64,000 bases of DNA from DATBLE01 sp963791425. Its GTDB lineage: Bacteria > Actinomycetota > Thermoleophilia > Gaiellales > Gaiellaceae. The first letter of the stretch is position 1; the number at the start of each line of letters is the position of its first letter. The DNA lies in assembly GCA_963791425.1 (NCBI GenBank), contig CAWBSE010000003.1, positions 558,001 to 622,000 of the forward strand, read 5' to 3'. A program made the position numbers and the translations under genes. Below are positions 32,325-41,293 of this stretch, one piece after another. The notes under the pieces were generated by a model, which worked only from the letters and a program-made list of their open reading frames with translations, ran no database searches and was not told where the DNA came from.

Positions 32325-34369
32325 GAACGGAGACGGTAGAGGACGTACCGCGAGTCCGTGTACGCCCTCGGCAGGCTTAGGTTGAGCTTCGAGCGGCCGC
32401 GGTCGACGACCAGCCATTGCGCGCCGTACCGGCGCGGGATCGCCAGGTTGCCGGTGCGGAAGAACGCCTGCGCGTCGGCGCGCCGCTTGTACGGCCGGTT
32501 CGCCTTCGTGTCGGCGACGTGGCCGGGGAGCGCGTCGGCGACGTAGACCGGTGCGAACGCGGCGATCGCGTAGCTCGTCGTGTCGTCGGAGAACACGACG
32601 GCTTTCTTCGGCACCTTCGTTCGGAGCGCATCGACCAATCCCGGCGACAGACTCTGCCCCGTCACCGACCGCTCGTCCCAGTGCGTGAAGCCGTGCAGCG
32701 CGACCGGCAGGATCGCCAGCGCGACCGTCGCCGCCGCGAGCAGGCCCATCCGGTCGAGCTCGGTGAAGCGGCGCGGAAGGACGAGCCCGGCGATCAGCGC
32801 CGCCGCAGCGCCGAACAGCGCGACCCAGGTGGCGAGCGCCGGCCCACCCTCCGACAGCGAGTAGCCGAAGTCGCCGGGGTAGGCGAGCTGGAACGCGATC
32901 CCGGCGCCGAGCCCCACCGGCAGCGCGCCGATCGAGAGCATGCGGGCGAGAACGGCCGCTCCGCCGGCGACGGCGAACGGGAACGGCACGAACCCGGCGG
33001 CACGACGGGCCTGCGAGATCGAGACGGTGTCGGCGAGGTGCGTGAACAGCGTCGGCCAGAGCATCAGCACGAGCACGGCGAGGAAGCCGCCGATCACGAA
33101 CGCACCCCAGCGGCGCCGGGCGGCGAACGCCGCGAGCGGCACGGCGAAGAGCGCGAGGACGGCGACCGCGCCGGCCCGCCCGAGCACCTCGGGCGCCAGC
33201 CGGTACGTCCCGTCGGCGAAGACGTCGAGCTGGCCCTTGTAGTGCTGCAGCGCGCGCTGGAGCTCAGTCGTCCCGGGGTTCACCGAGACGGTCTCATGAG
33301 CGATCGGGCGCAGCCAGAGCGCGACGAGGATCGGCGGCACGGCGACCGCCGCGAGCGCGAGGCCGCCCTCGGCCAGCTCGGTCCGCGCGAGCGCGGCGCG
33401 CGCGGCCACGTACCCGGTGAGCGGGATCAGTAGGAACAGCGCGTAGGTCGGGTGGACGAGCGCGAGCGCACCGGTCGCCACCGCGAGGGTTGCCAGCCCG
33501 GGCCACGAGCGATGGGCGACGTACGAGAAGAACAGCGCGATCACCGCGGGCACGAGCAACTGCCGGCTCGAGGTCGCGGGCAGGGCGAGCGCGGTGTACG
33601 ACCCGCCGTACCCCGCCGCCAGGCCGAACATCGAGACCTGAGCGATCAGCACCGCGACGCCGCCCCACGCCGACCGGAACACCTCCTTGCCCGACTCCCA
33701 GGCGACGAGGAACGCGACGGGGACGAGCAGACTCGCCTCGTGCAGCACGACCTGCGACGGGTCGACGCCCGCGAGCCGCGCGATCATCGCCAGGAACGCG
33801 TGCCAGAGCGGGAAGGCGTACCCCGGGTGGAGCCCGCCGTCCTTGAACTCGTCGACCGCCCGGAGCGACAGCCCGCCGAAGTCGGTGAGCTTCCGCACGC
33901 GGGCGAGGTGGAAGAAGTCGTCCCCACCGGTCAGGTGCCCGGTGATCGCCCAGAGCGCGATCCCCAGCCCGGCCCCCGCGGCCACGACCAGAAGCGCTTG
34001 TAACACTGTGTTACTTGCCCGCAAACGCCCTGGTTGAGCGGAGTTTGGAGCTTGTAACACTATGTTACTTGTCCGTACGAGCCGCGCGAGCGCCCCTGCC
34101 GCGATCAGCGCTAGCAGGACGAGCGCCAGCGTCAGCGAGGCGTGCACGACGAACACGACCGCCATCGCCACGAACACCGCAGCGAGACTCCATGCCAGCA
34201 CCGCCGAGAACAGGCGCACGCGCAACACCCGCGCCAGCAGCGCTCCCGGCAGGAGTACGCACGCGGTCGCCGCGCCCAGCCGCACCCATAGACCCCAGCC
34301 GGTGTCCGGCAACAGGCGCGAAACCCCTAGCAGGGGCAGCGCGACGAGCTCCCACGGGAGGCGGCGCAT
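32321..34369 (-). CDS. Large polytopic membrane protein, probable GT-C-like glycosyltransferase
   Basis: A 682-residue protein with roughly 12-14 hydrophobic segments and a soluble C-terminal stretch of about 130 residues (VPKKAVVFSDDTTSYAIAAF, then YGAQWLVVDRGRSKLNL). A luminal loop contains TGGDDFFHLARVRKLTDFGGL, whose acidic pair resembles the metal site of GT-C enzymes that use polyprenyl-phosphate sugars. An unusual low-GC segment near 33996-34075 encodes a loop with two V-L-Q-A copies and is described separately. The ATG at 34369 overlaps the GT2 stop. The function is inferred from topology and context. Confidence 0.6.
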   Translation of the reverse strand: MRRLPWELVALPLLGVSRLLPDTGWGLWVRLGAATACVLLPGALLARVLRVRLFSAVLAWSLAAVFVAMAVVFVVHASLTLALVLLALIAAGALARLVRTSNIVLQAPNSAQPGRLRASNTVLQALLVVAAGAGLGIALWAITGHLTGGDDFFHLARVRKLTDFGGLSLRAVDEFKDGGLHPGYAFPLWHAFLAMIARLAGVDPSQVVLHEASLLVPVAFLVAWESGKEVFRSAWGGVAVLIAQVSMFGLAAGYGGSYTALALPATSSRQLLVPAVIALFFSYVAHRSWPGLATLAVATGALALVHPTYALFLLIPLTGYVAARAALARTELAEGGLALAAVAVPPILVALWLRPIAHETVSVNPGTTELQRALQHYKGQLDVFADGTYRLAPEVLGRAGAVAVLALFAVPLAAFAARRRWGAFVIGGFLAVLVLMLWPTLFTHLADTVSISQARRAAGFVPFPFAVAGGAAVLARMLSIGALPVGLGAGIAFQLAYPGDFGYSLSEGGPALATWVALFGAAAALIAGLVLPRRFTELDRMGLLAAATVALAILPVALHGFTHWDERSVTGQSLSPGLVDALRTKVPKKAVVFSDDTTSYAIAAFAPVYVADALPGHVADTKANRPYKRRADAQAFFRTGNLAIPRRYGAQWLVVDRGRSKLNLSLPRAYTDSRYVLYRLRS
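33996..34075. repeat. Pair of near-identical palindromic repeats inside the membrane protein gene
   Basis: Two 26-bp copies lie 54 bp apart, at 33996-34021 and 34050-34075. Their cores are GTAACACTGTGTTAC (34000-34014, a perfect 7-1-7 palindrome) and GTAACACTATGTTAC (34054-34068, a 6-3-6 palindrome). The spacer carries CAAAC (34022-34026) and GTTTG (34042-34046) as a further inverted pair. The block is in frame, is AT-richer than its surroundings, and falls in a loop between membrane segments. It looks like a small inserted element rather than native coding sequence. Confidence 0.65.
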
Positions 34370-35220
34370 CACAGTTCGCGGGCGGCGTCGCGGTACATGC
34401 GGCCGCGCTCGCCGCGGAAGAGCACGCCGCGCATCCGGAGCGCGACGATCAGCAGCCGCCGGGCCTGCGCCGCCTCGCGTGGGCCGCGGTGCTTCCGGAA
34501 CCAGCGCACGTGGCCCTTGACGTTCTCGGTGAACATCCGTCCGCCGTGGCTGGCTCCGCCGACGTGGACGGCTTCGGCGTCGGGCGTGAACCACACCTTC
34601 CAGCCGGCCTCGTGGAAGCGGTAGAACCAGTCGGTCTCCTCGCTGAACAGGAAGAAGTCCTCGTCGAACATCCCGACCGCGTCGGCGGCCGCGCGCCGGA
34701 CGAGGAAGCACGAGCCCATCGCCCAGTCGACTGCGCGCGCCGAGCCGTGGTCGAAGTCGCCTGCGTAGAACGAGTTGATCGCGCGCGACTGGGGCGCGAG
34801 CTTGCGGATGAAGAAGTACTCGGTTGCGAGCCGCCAGAGGGTGGGGAAGCTGCGCACCGACCGCTGCAGCGTTCCGTCCGTGTTGCGGAGCCGGGGGCAG
34901 ACGACGGCCGCGTCCTCGTGCGCCTCCGCAAACGCGACCAGCCGGGCGAGCGCGTCGTCGACGAGCCAGGCGTCCGAGTTGATCAGCAGGTGGTAGCGAG
35001 CCTCCACCGCCCGCATTCCCGTGTTCAGCCCGGCGCCGAGCCCCCGGTTCTCCTGCTCGATCACGCGCACCGCCGGGAAACGGTCGCGGACGACCGCGAC
35101 GGTGCCGTCGGTCGAGCCGTGGTCGACGAGGATCGTCTCGACACCGGCGAGGCTGTTCAGGCACTGCTCGACCCACGGCAGCCCGTTGAACGTGACGATG
35201 ACGGCCGTTACGTCAGCCAC
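34369..35220 (-). CDS. GT2-family glycosyltransferase (rhamnosyltransferase-like)
   Basis: A 283-residue GT-A enzyme with TAVIVTFNGLPWVEQCL, ILVDHGSTDGTVAVV, a modified DxD segment LLINSDAWLVDDALA, and MGSCFLVRRAAADAVGMFDEDFFLFSEETDW. The last contains the F-x-E-E-D/T-W block of rhamnosyltransferase-type GT2 proteins. A basic C-terminal helix follows. The GTG start overlaps the previous gene by 8 nt. It probably adds one sugar to the lipid-linked repeat. Confidence 0.88.
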   Translation of the reverse strand: MADVTAVIVTFNGLPWVEQCLNSLAGVETILVDHGSTDGTVAVVRDRFPAVRVIEQENRGLGAGLNTGMRAVEARYHLLINSDAWLVDDALARLVAFAEAHEDAAVVCPRLRNTDGTLQRSVRSFPTLWRLATEYFFIRKLAPQSRAINSFYAGDFDHGSARAVDWAMGSCFLVRRAAADAVGMFDEDFFLFSEETDWFYRFHEAGWKVWFTPDAEAVHVGGASHGGRMFTENVKGHVRWFRKHRGPREAAQARRLLIVALRMRGVLFRGERGRMYRDAAREL

Positions 35221-36199
35221 TGCGCTCGAGGGTCGGCCGCTCGCGCGCCCGGTGCCCGCGGAGCCCCTCCCACCCGAGGATCACCGCGCCCGGCAGCGAG
35301 AGCGCGATCGTGACGACGAAGAAGAGAAACCCGGTCGCGAACGCGGCGTCGGCGCTGACGCCGAGCCGCGTCAGGAAGCTGACGAAGAACGCCTCGCGCA
35401 CGGCGAACCCGTTGATCGTGAACGGCACGAGCATGACCAGGAAGAGCAGCGGGCCCATCACGTAGTAGGCACGCGGCGAGAGCTCGACGCCGACCGCCTT
35501 CCCGGTCAGCCAGATCGCCATGACCCGGACCGCCTGGATGCCGAGCGTGAGCAACGTCACGCCGGCGAGCAGCCAGCCGTGGTCGCGGTAGCCGTGGATG
35601 CCCTCGTAGACCGCGCGCACCGGACGCTCGATCCGGAGCTTCCGCAGGATCGGGACGGTCCAGCCGAGCGGTCGCCTCGCCTTCTTCGAGAACAGCACCA
35701 CGGCGACAACGAACGTGGCGATCACGAACCCGAGCTCGACCCACAGGTAGGCGCCGACGTCGTAGTGGCCGATCGCCAGGACGAAGCCCACTCCGGCGAG
35801 TGCGAGCGTCGCCGCGCCGCCGAGCGCACGTTCGAGCAACACCGACCCGGCGATCGGACCGCCCTGCCCCGGGTGGCGGCGGGTCGTCTCGAAGATGCGC
35901 ATCCCGTCGCCGCCGACCGACGTCGGCAGGATCTGCCCGGCCGTGTACGCGGTGAAGTACGCGCGCACCAGCCAGCGCAGCCGGTCGAGGATCCCGCGTG
36001 CCGCGAGCAGCTTCTGCCAGCGCCAGGCCATCGGCCAGACCGTGACGACCATGATCGCGACCGCCCCGAAGAAGTAGGCGAGGTTCGCGTTGCGGAGGAC
36101 GTCGAGCGTCTGCCCTATGTCGATCTTCCAGACGATGTAGGCGGTGCAGAGGCCGGTGACGACGAGGGTCGCGCTGACCCGGATCGAGCGGCGCCTCAT
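35213..36199 (-). CDS. UPF0104/lysylphosphatidylglycerol synthase TM-region family protein, copy 1
   Basis: A 328-residue integral membrane protein with about eight hydrophobic segments and the family marker LPTSVGGDGMRIFETTRR in a cytoplasmic loop. Also present is MLVPFTINGFAVREAFFVSFL, which carries the second conserved proline-glycine region. Members are flippase-like or the membrane half of LPG synthases; this one lacks the aminoacyl-transferase half. In this place lipid-linked sugar translocation is plausible. A distant homolog lies at 55642-56747. Confidence 0.8.
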   Translation of the reverse strand: MRRRSIRVSATLVVTGLCTAYIVWKIDIGQTLDVLRNANLAYFFGAVAIMVVTVWPMAWRWQKLLAARGILDRLRWLVRAYFTAYTAGQILPTSVGGDGMRIFETTRRHPGQGGPIAGSVLLERALGGAATLALAGVGFVLAIGHYDVGAYLWVELGFVIATFVVAVVLFSKKARRPLGWTVPILRKLRIERPVRAVYEGIHGYRDHGWLLAGVTLLTLGIQAVRVMAIWLTGKAVGVELSPRAYYVMGPLLFLVMLVPFTINGFAVREAFFVSFLTRLGVSADAAFATGFLFFVVTIALSLPGAVILGWEGLRGHRARERPTLERSG

Positions 36200-37335
36200 C
36201 GCGAGGTGAACGAGGCGTGCACGCGGCGCAGCGCCTCGATCGCGTCCTCGATGTCCGCTTCCGAGTGGGCCGGCGACAGCGGCAGCGACAGGAGCTCGGC
36301 GCCGGCGCGCTCGGTCACCGGGAGCGGCGGCTGGTCGGGGAACATCTCCCGGTAGGCCGTCAGCTGGTGCACCGGCAGGAAGTGGATGCTCGAGCCGATG
36401 TTCTCGTCGGCGAGCGCCAACCGGTACGCGTCGCGGTCCGCGCCCGCGGCCGGGCCGATCCGCACCGGCCAGAGGTGGTGCGCGTGCGTGTCTCGCGGGT
36501 CGCGGCCGACGGGCTCGATCCCGTCCAGCTCGGCGACGGCCACCTCGTAGAGCTCGATCTGGCGCATCCGCAGAGCCCTGTGGTGGTCGACCTTGTCGAG
36601 CTGGCAGAGCGCGATCGCAGCGAGCACGTCAGAGAGGTTTGCCTTGTAGCCGGGAACGGCGATGTCGTAGAGCGACCCGTGCCCACGGCGCATGATCGTC
36701 AGCGCCTGGATCGCCTCGGCCAGCTCGTCGCTGTTCGTGGTGACGATCCCGCCCTCGCCGGCGGCGATCGACTTCGTCGCGTACAGCGAGAAGCACGTGG
36801 CGTCGGAGAGGCCGCCGATCTTGCGGCCGCGATACTCGCTCTCGGCGGCGTGCGCGGCGTCCTCGATCACCGGCAGGCCGAGCGCCCAGATCGGGTCGAG
36901 GTCGGCGGGCTGGCCGTACAGGTGGACGGGCATGATCGCCTTCGTCCGTTCGGTGACGCGTTCGGCGACCGACGCGGGGTCGATGTTCAGCGTGTCGTCC
37001 TGGACGTCGGCAAAGACGGGAGTCGCGCCGGTGTGGACGATCACGTTCGCGGTTGCGGGCCACGTGATCGACGTGGTGATCACCTCGTCGCCGGGGCCGA
37101 TCCCCAGCGCGACCAGCGCCAGGTGCATCGCCGCCGTCCCGGAGGAAACGGCGAGCGCGTGCTTCGCCCCGGTGTACTCGGCGAAGCGCCGCTCGAGCTC
37201 GGCCGCGCGCGGTCCCGTGGTCAGCCAGCCCGAGCGGATCGCGTCGGTGACTGCGGCGATCTCCTCGTCGCCGACCGCCGGCGGCTGGAACCCGAGGAAC
37301 GTGGAGCGCTTAGACGACTGCTTCTGCAGGGACAT
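36196..37335 (-). CDS. DegT/DnrJ/EryC1 PLP aminotransferase (ArnB/PglE-like), copy 1
   Basis: A 379-residue sugar aminotransferase, predicted to aminate a 4-keto nucleotide sugar. It shows RSGWLTTGPRAAELERRF near the N-terminus, AVSSGTAAMHLALVAL, DEVITTSITWPATANVIV, VIEDAAHAAESEYRG, and the catalytic lysine region SLYATKSIAAGEGGIV. The C-terminus has HFLPVHQLTAYREMF. The dehydratase at 38509-39510, two genes upstream, could supply the keto sugar. It overlaps the ATP-grasp gene by 26 nt. Confidence 0.9.
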   Translation of the reverse strand: MSLQKQSSKRSTFLGFQPPAVGDEEIAAVTDAIRSGWLTTGPRAAELERRFAEYTGAKHALAVSSGTAAMHLALVALGIGPGDEVITTSITWPATANVIVHTGATPVFADVQDDTLNIDPASVAERVTERTKAIMPVHLYGQPADLDPIWALGLPVIEDAAHAAESEYRGRKIGGLSDATCFSLYATKSIAAGEGGIVTTNSDELAEAIQALTIMRRGHGSLYDIAVPGYKANLSDVLAAIALCQLDKVDHHRALRMRQIELYEVAVAELDGIEPVGRDPRDTHAHHLWPVRIGPAAGADRDAYRLALADENIGSSIHFLPVHQLTAYREMFPDQPPLPVTERAGAELLSLPLSPAHSEADIEDAIEALRRVHASFTSR

Positions 37336-38557
37336 CGACAACGACGAAGCGTACGCAGTCCGCCGCGCGGCCAGCGCGCGCGACCGCCTCTTCGCGGTCC
37401 GCGCCGGTTGCCAACACGGCGCCCGCGCGGTCGGAGCCGCGCCGCAGGGGCCCGAGCACCGTCCCCGGCTCGGGGTAGATCCGCACCCACTCGACACCCT
37501 CGACCGCGGCCGCCTCGCCCACCCCTTCGACCTCCTGGAGGGAGCCGGGCTCGGGGACAAGGAACTGCGTGCACCCGCCGCCGGCCTGCTGCACCGGCCG
37601 GAGCTGCTCGGCGGAGACCGGCTCGCCGAGCGCGGCCGCGAGCGCGAGCCCGTTCAGGTCGACACCGAGCACGGCCTTGCAGAGCTCCGCGTCGTGGCCC
37701 CCGCCGACCCGGGCGGCGAGCTCGACGACGTGCGCGCCCCGCTCGCCGACGACGACCTGCGTGTACGTCGGGCCTTCGGCGACGCCCACGGCGCCGGCCG
37801 CGGCGCGCGCCGCGTCGACGGCGGCCCCGACCTGGTCGGGCGAGAGTGAGCTGGGCCAGACGTGCGCGAGCGCGACGCCGAATGCGGGCGGCTCGGCGCG
37901 AAGCCGGTCGGTGACGGTCAGCGGCGTGAACTCGCCCGCGACCGAGAACGCGTTCACGGTCACCTCGCGGCCGGGCACGAGCTCCTCGACGAGGACGACG
38001 CTCGAGCGTGACTCGCCGAGCGCAAGCAGGAACGCGGGCTCGAGCTGTGGCTCGTCTCGGACGAGCACGAGCCCCTTCTGCCCCTGGCGGTCGGGCGCCT
38101 TGACCACGCACGGGTAGCCGAATCCGGCCGCCGCGCCGGCCGCCTCCTCGATCGTCGCGCAGACGACGTGGCGCGGGTGGGGAACGCCGGCCGCGGCGAA
38201 GCGCTCGCGCTGCTTCAGCTTCGACGTGGCGAGCACGGCGGTGGCGGCGTCGATCGGGTGCGGCAGCACCTGCCGCTCCGCGATCCGCGCGGCGATCGCG
38301 ACCGGCCAGTCGATCCCCGGCGCGATGATCCCGTCGACGCGCTCGGCGGCGGCGAGGCGGTCGATCTGCGGCTCGTCCTCGACCGAGATGATCGCGCGGC
38401 GGTCGGCGAAGCGGAAACCGGGAGCGGCGGGATTGCGGTCGAGCGCCAGCACGAAGAGGCCGCGCTCGCGGGCCGCCTCGAGGACTCCGAGCTGCCCGGC
38501 GCCCGCGCCTAGGACGAGAAGACGCTTGCCGTCCGCTGCTGAATTCCCCGCCACCAA
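37310..38557 (-). CDS. ATP-grasp ligase, copy 1
   Basis: A 415-residue ATP-grasp protein with RLLVLGAGAGQLGVLEAARE, ATSKLKQRERFAAAGVPHPR, CVVKAPDRQGQKGLVLVRDE, VLVEELVPGREVTVNAFSV and HVVELAARVGGGHDAELCKAV, the last carrying the metal and ATP-binding acidic residues. It should ligate a carboxylate, such as an amino acid or sugar acid, to an amine or similar acceptor. The start is TTG at 38557 or GTG at 38554; both lie inside the end of the dehydratase gene. A related protein lies at 46768-47973. A glycan or amino-sugar substrate is inferred from position. Confidence 0.82.
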   Translation of the reverse strand: MVAGNSAADGKRLLVLGAGAGQLGVLEAARERGLFVLALDRNPAAPGFRFADRRAIISVEDEPQIDRLAAAERVDGIIAPGIDWPVAIAARIAERQVLPHPIDAATAVLATSKLKQRERFAAAGVPHPRHVVCATIEEAAGAAAGFGYPCVVKAPDRQGQKGLVLVRDEPQLEPAFLLALGESRSSVVLVEELVPGREVTVNAFSVAGEFTPLTVTDRLRAEPPAFGVALAHVWPSSLSPDQVGAAVDAARAAAGAVGVAEGPTYTQVVVGERGAHVVELAARVGGGHDAELCKAVLGVDLNGLALAAALGEPVSAEQLRPVQQAGGGCTQFLVPEPGSLQEVEGVGEAAAVEGVEWVRIYPEPGTVLGPLRRGSDRAGAVLATGADREEAVARAGRAADCVRFVVVDVPAEAVV

Positions 38558-39510
38558 CCGTCATTCAAGCGATACCACTCGACGGTGCGGGCGAGACCGT
38601 CGTCGAACGACGTCCGTGCGCGCCAGTCCAGGAGCCGTTCCGCCTTGTCGACGGAGCCGATGTGGCGGTCGACCTGGCCGAGCCGCTCGTCGACGTAGGT
38701 CTTCAGCGAGGAGGGCTTGTCGAGCACGTCCAGGACGGCGTCGGCGATGTCGGAAACCGAGATGTCCACACCGGTTGCGACGTTGATCACCTCGCCGACG
38801 AGCGAATCGATGTCGGCCGCGATGACAGCTTCGATCGCCTCCGCGGTGTCCTCGACGAACAGCCAGTCGCGGCTGGCGTGGCCGTCGCCGTGGATCGTCA
38901 GCGGCTCGTCCGAGAGCGCCTGCGTGATGAAGCGCGGGATCACCTTCTCGGGGTGCTGCCGCGGCCCGTAGTTGTTGAACGGCCGGACGATCACGATCGG
39001 CAGCTCGTACGTCGTCCAGTACGAGTAGGCGAGCCGGTCGGCGCCGGCCTTGGTCGCGGCGTAGGGCGAGCGCGGGTTGAGCGCGTGCTCCTCGTCCATC
39101 GGATCGGCCTCGGCGGTGCCGTACACCTCGCTCGACGAGATCAGGATGAAGCGCTCGACCGGCGTCTCGCGGACGGCGTCGAGCAGGATCTGCGTCCCCT
39201 CGACGTTCGTGGTCACGAACTCGGACGCGCCCTCCTCGATCGACTTCTCGACGTGCGACTCGGCAGCCGCGTTGACGATCACGTCGACCTGGGAGACGAG
39301 GCTGCGCATCAGGTCCCGGTCGCGGATGTCGCCGTGCACGAACGAGAGCCGCTCGTGCGCCATCACGTCGGCGAGGTTCTCCAGGTTGCCGGCGTAGGTG
39401 AGCGCGTCCAGCGAGACGACCTCGTACGGGGTCGACTCGAGGAGATGCCGCACGAAGGCCGAGGAGATGAACCCGGCGCCGCCGGTGACGAGAACACGCT
39501 TGCTGCGCAT
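38509..39510 (-). CDS. NAD-dependent sugar 4,6-dehydratase/epimerase
   Basis: A 333-residue extended SDR with RVLVTGGAGFISSAFVRHLL, SLDALTYAGNLENLADV (typical of dTDP-glucose dehydratase-like enzymes), NAAAESHVEKSIEEG, SSSEVYGTAEAD, catalytic PYAATKAGADRLA and PFNNYGPRQHPEKVIPRF. In the usual S-T-D-E-V-Y-G the Asp is replaced by Ser, which speaks against a plain RmlB and for another dehydratase or decarboxylase subgroup. TACGCT (complement of 39517-39522) lies 6 nt before the ATG, so it heads a unit running to 30262. Confidence 0.85.
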   Translation of the reverse strand: MRSKRVLVTGGAGFISSAFVRHLLESTPYEVVSLDALTYAGNLENLADVMAHERLSFVHGDIRDRDLMRSLVSQVDVIVNAAAESHVEKSIEEGASEFVTTNVEGTQILLDAVRETPVERFILISSSEVYGTAEADPMDEEHALNPRSPYAATKAGADRLAYSYWTTYELPIVIVRPFNNYGPRQHPEKVIPRFITQALSDEPLTIHGDGHASRDWLFVEDTAEAIEAVIAADIDSLVGEVINVATGVDISVSDIADAVLDVLDKPSSLKTYVDERLGQVDRHIGSVDKAERLLDWRARTSFDDGLARTVEWYRLNDGWWRGIQQRTASVFSS

Positions 39511-39516
39511 CGCGCG

Positions 39517-39522
39517 AGCGTA
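39517..39522 (-). promoter_or_regulatory. TACGCT -10 box for the dehydratase-led operon
   Basis: TACGCT lies exactly 6 nt before the ATG at 39510, in the 13-bp gap after the broken esterase gene; leaderless-type. Confidence 0.6.
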
Positions 39523-39523
39523 T

Positions 39524-40295
39524 CTAGACAGGACAGTTCGCGAGTGCACTTGCGTAGAAGCGGAGGTATTCCCCCATGTGCGCGTTCCAGTACGACCGGG
39601 TGTGCGCACCGGGCCAGATGTGGAACCTCACCTTCGATCCGTGCTGCCGCAGCAGGCGTGCAAAGGCCGTGTCGGCGGCACGAAACGGATCGTCCGCCCC
39701 GGCGTCGATCCAGACCGGAACACGATCGAGGTGCGCGCGGGCAGCGGGCCGGAACACGTCGTTTCGGTCGAAATCCGCGGCATCGTCGAACGCCCCGGGC
39801 GCCGAGTCGCCGCTCTGCTCCCACAGCGCCGCCGAAATGCCCTCCGACCGCGCAGAACTGCCGAGCGCCCGACTCGGCGAGGTGGAGTGCCCCGTAGCCG
39901 CCCATCGAGATCCCCCCGATGGCGACACGCCCGTTCTCGGTGGAGAACCGCCGAACGGCGTCCGGGATCGCCTCGGTGAGGATCGATGTGCCGACCGGCC
40001 GGCGGCGCGATCGTGGTAGTAGCTGTGCGCACCGCCGTTCAGGAGCACGACCACCGGCGCCCGCTTGCCGAGCCGTTCGCGCGGCGAAGGCGCGTCAGCT
40101 CGCTCGGCCAGCGAGGCGTCACGACCGGTCGTGGCGCAGTGCGGGTCGGCGCGGCCGCCGCGGGAATCGCAGGACTCCGAAGCGCAGCGACGAGGCCGAG
40201 GCCCGCCCGACGACCGCCGCGCGAGCAGAGAGCACGGCGATGACGTACCGGCGCGTGTGACGGCGCTTCGGTCGCCGTCGGACCGGCTGCAGCAC
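39524..40295 (-). pseudogene. Secreted alpha/beta-hydrolase esterase, broken by several frame changes
   Basis: All parts of one esterase are present in order but in different frames. A GTG at 40295 begins a basic, hydrophobic signal-like N-terminus (RRYVIAVLSARAA), continuing as GLGLVAALRSPAIPAAAAPT and then KRAPVVVLLNGGAHSYYHD. A nucleophile-elbow segment follows (VAIGGISMGGYGALHLAESG), then a C-terminal part with VPVWIDAGADDPFRAAD and FHIWPGAHTRSYW, ending at TAG 39524. At least four single-base changes (including near 40000 and 39837) are needed to join them, with no other internal damage. Either the gene has recently decayed or the sequence has indel errors. The product would resemble S-formylglutathione-hydrolase-type or mycolyltransferase-like secreted esterases. 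Confidence 0.7.
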
Positions 40296-40300
40296 CGGCG

Positions 40301-41245
40301 CTAGAGCTCGCGGTCGATCGTGTAGAGCGGCCGCCCGGAGACGTCGCGCTGGATGCGGCCGAGGTACTCGCCGACGAGGGCGAGGATGAACCCCTGGACG
40401 CCGAGGATGAACAGCACGGCGACCCCGCCGAAGAGCGGGCCGGGGAAGTTCGACTTGTCGATCCAGTACCAGACGCCGTAGCAGCCGAGCGCGAACGCGC
40501 CGAGGGTGCAGATCGTCCCGAGGGCCAGGCCGATCCACTGGATCGGCTGCGGCCAGAAGCCGGCCAGGACGCTCAGCGCGGTGCGGACGAGGCGCAGCGG
40601 CGAGTAGCGCGACGAGTCGACGCGGGCGGCGTGACCGACGTCGACCTCGATCACGCTGGCGCCGGTGGAGAGGACGAGCGCCTTCGTGAACTTCTGCTTG
40701 CCGATCGCGTCGAGCACGGGCTCGACCGCGTCGCGGCGGTAGGCGTTGAAGGCGCAGCCGAAGTCGGAGATGTCCACGCGCGTGAAGCGGCGCAGCATCC
40801 CGTTGATCAGCCGCGACGGCAGCGTCCGCCCCCACGAGTCACGCCGCGCGGCGCGCCGGCCGCTGGCGACGTCGTAGCCCGACTCGACCGCCGCGATCAG
40901 CTTCGGCAGGTCCTCCGGCGGGTTCTGGAGGTCGCTGTCCATCGTCACGACGATCTCCCCGCGGGCGCGGACGAGTCCGGCGTGCATCGCCGGGTGCTGG
41001 CCGAAGTTGCGCTTCAGCTTGACGCCGCGGACGCGGGCGTCGCCCTCGTGGAGCCCGTCGATCAGCTCCCAGGAGCCGTCCTTCGAGCCGTCGTCGACGA
41101 AGATCAGCTCGTAGTCGCGGCCCGCGAGGGCGGCGGTCGCACGCCGATAGAGCTCCTCGAGCGAGGCCGCCTCGTTGAAGACGGTGACGACGACCGACAC
41201 CTCCGGCTGCGGAGACGTCTGTTCGACCGGAACGGGCCTGGCCAT
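40301..41245 (-). CDS. GT2 polyprenyl-phosphate glycosyltransferase (ArnC/DPM1-like)
   Basis: A 314-residue GT2 enzyme with two C-terminal membrane helices (about residues 228-290). It shows VSVVVTVFNEAASLEELYRR, YELIFVDDGSKDGSWE, KRNFGQHPAMHAGLV, the catalytic MDSDLQNPPEDLPKLI and a final EYLGRIQRDVSGRPLYTID. It should charge undecaprenyl phosphate with a sugar for use by GT-C enzymes such as the large membrane protein at 32321-34369. TAGGGT (complement of 41255-41260) lies 9 nt before the ATG. Confidence 0.92.
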   Translation of the reverse strand: MARPVPVEQTSPQPEVSVVVTVFNEAASLEELYRRATAALAGRDYELIFVDDGSKDGSWELIDGLHEGDARVRGVKLKRNFGQHPAMHAGLVRARGEIVVTMDSDLQNPPEDLPKLIAAVESGYDVASGRRAARRDSWGRTLPSRLINGMLRRFTRVDISDFGCAFNAYRRDAVEPVLDAIGKQKFTKALVLSTGASVIEVDVGHAARVDSSRYSPLRLVRTALSVLAGFWPQPIQWIGLALGTICTLGAFALGCYGVWYWIDKSNFPGPLFGGVAVLFILGVQGFILALVGEYLGRIQRDVSGRPLYTIDREL

Positions 41246-41254
41246 AGCCGGCGG

Positions 41255-41260
41255 ACCCTA
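41255..41260 (-). promoter_or_regulatory. TAGGGT -10 box for the ArnC-like GT2
   Basis: TAGGGT lies 9 nt before the ATG at 41245; it faces the TACGAT box of the divergent gene at 41294. Confidence 0.4.
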
Positions 41261-41281
41261 CCGAAAGGCGCCGCATTTCCC

Positions 41282-41287
41282 TACGAT
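41282..41287 (+). promoter_or_regulatory. TACGAT -10 box for the secreted protein at 41294
   Basis: TACGAT lies 6 nt before the GTG at 41294, leaderless-type; the same spacing helps choose this GTG over the one at 41291. Confidence 0.5.
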
Positions 41288-41293
41288 CTCGTG

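Noticed and set aside
33996..34075. Possible CRISPR repeat-spacer pair
   Set aside because: Only two copies, palindromic, inside a coding gene, with no cas genes in the window.
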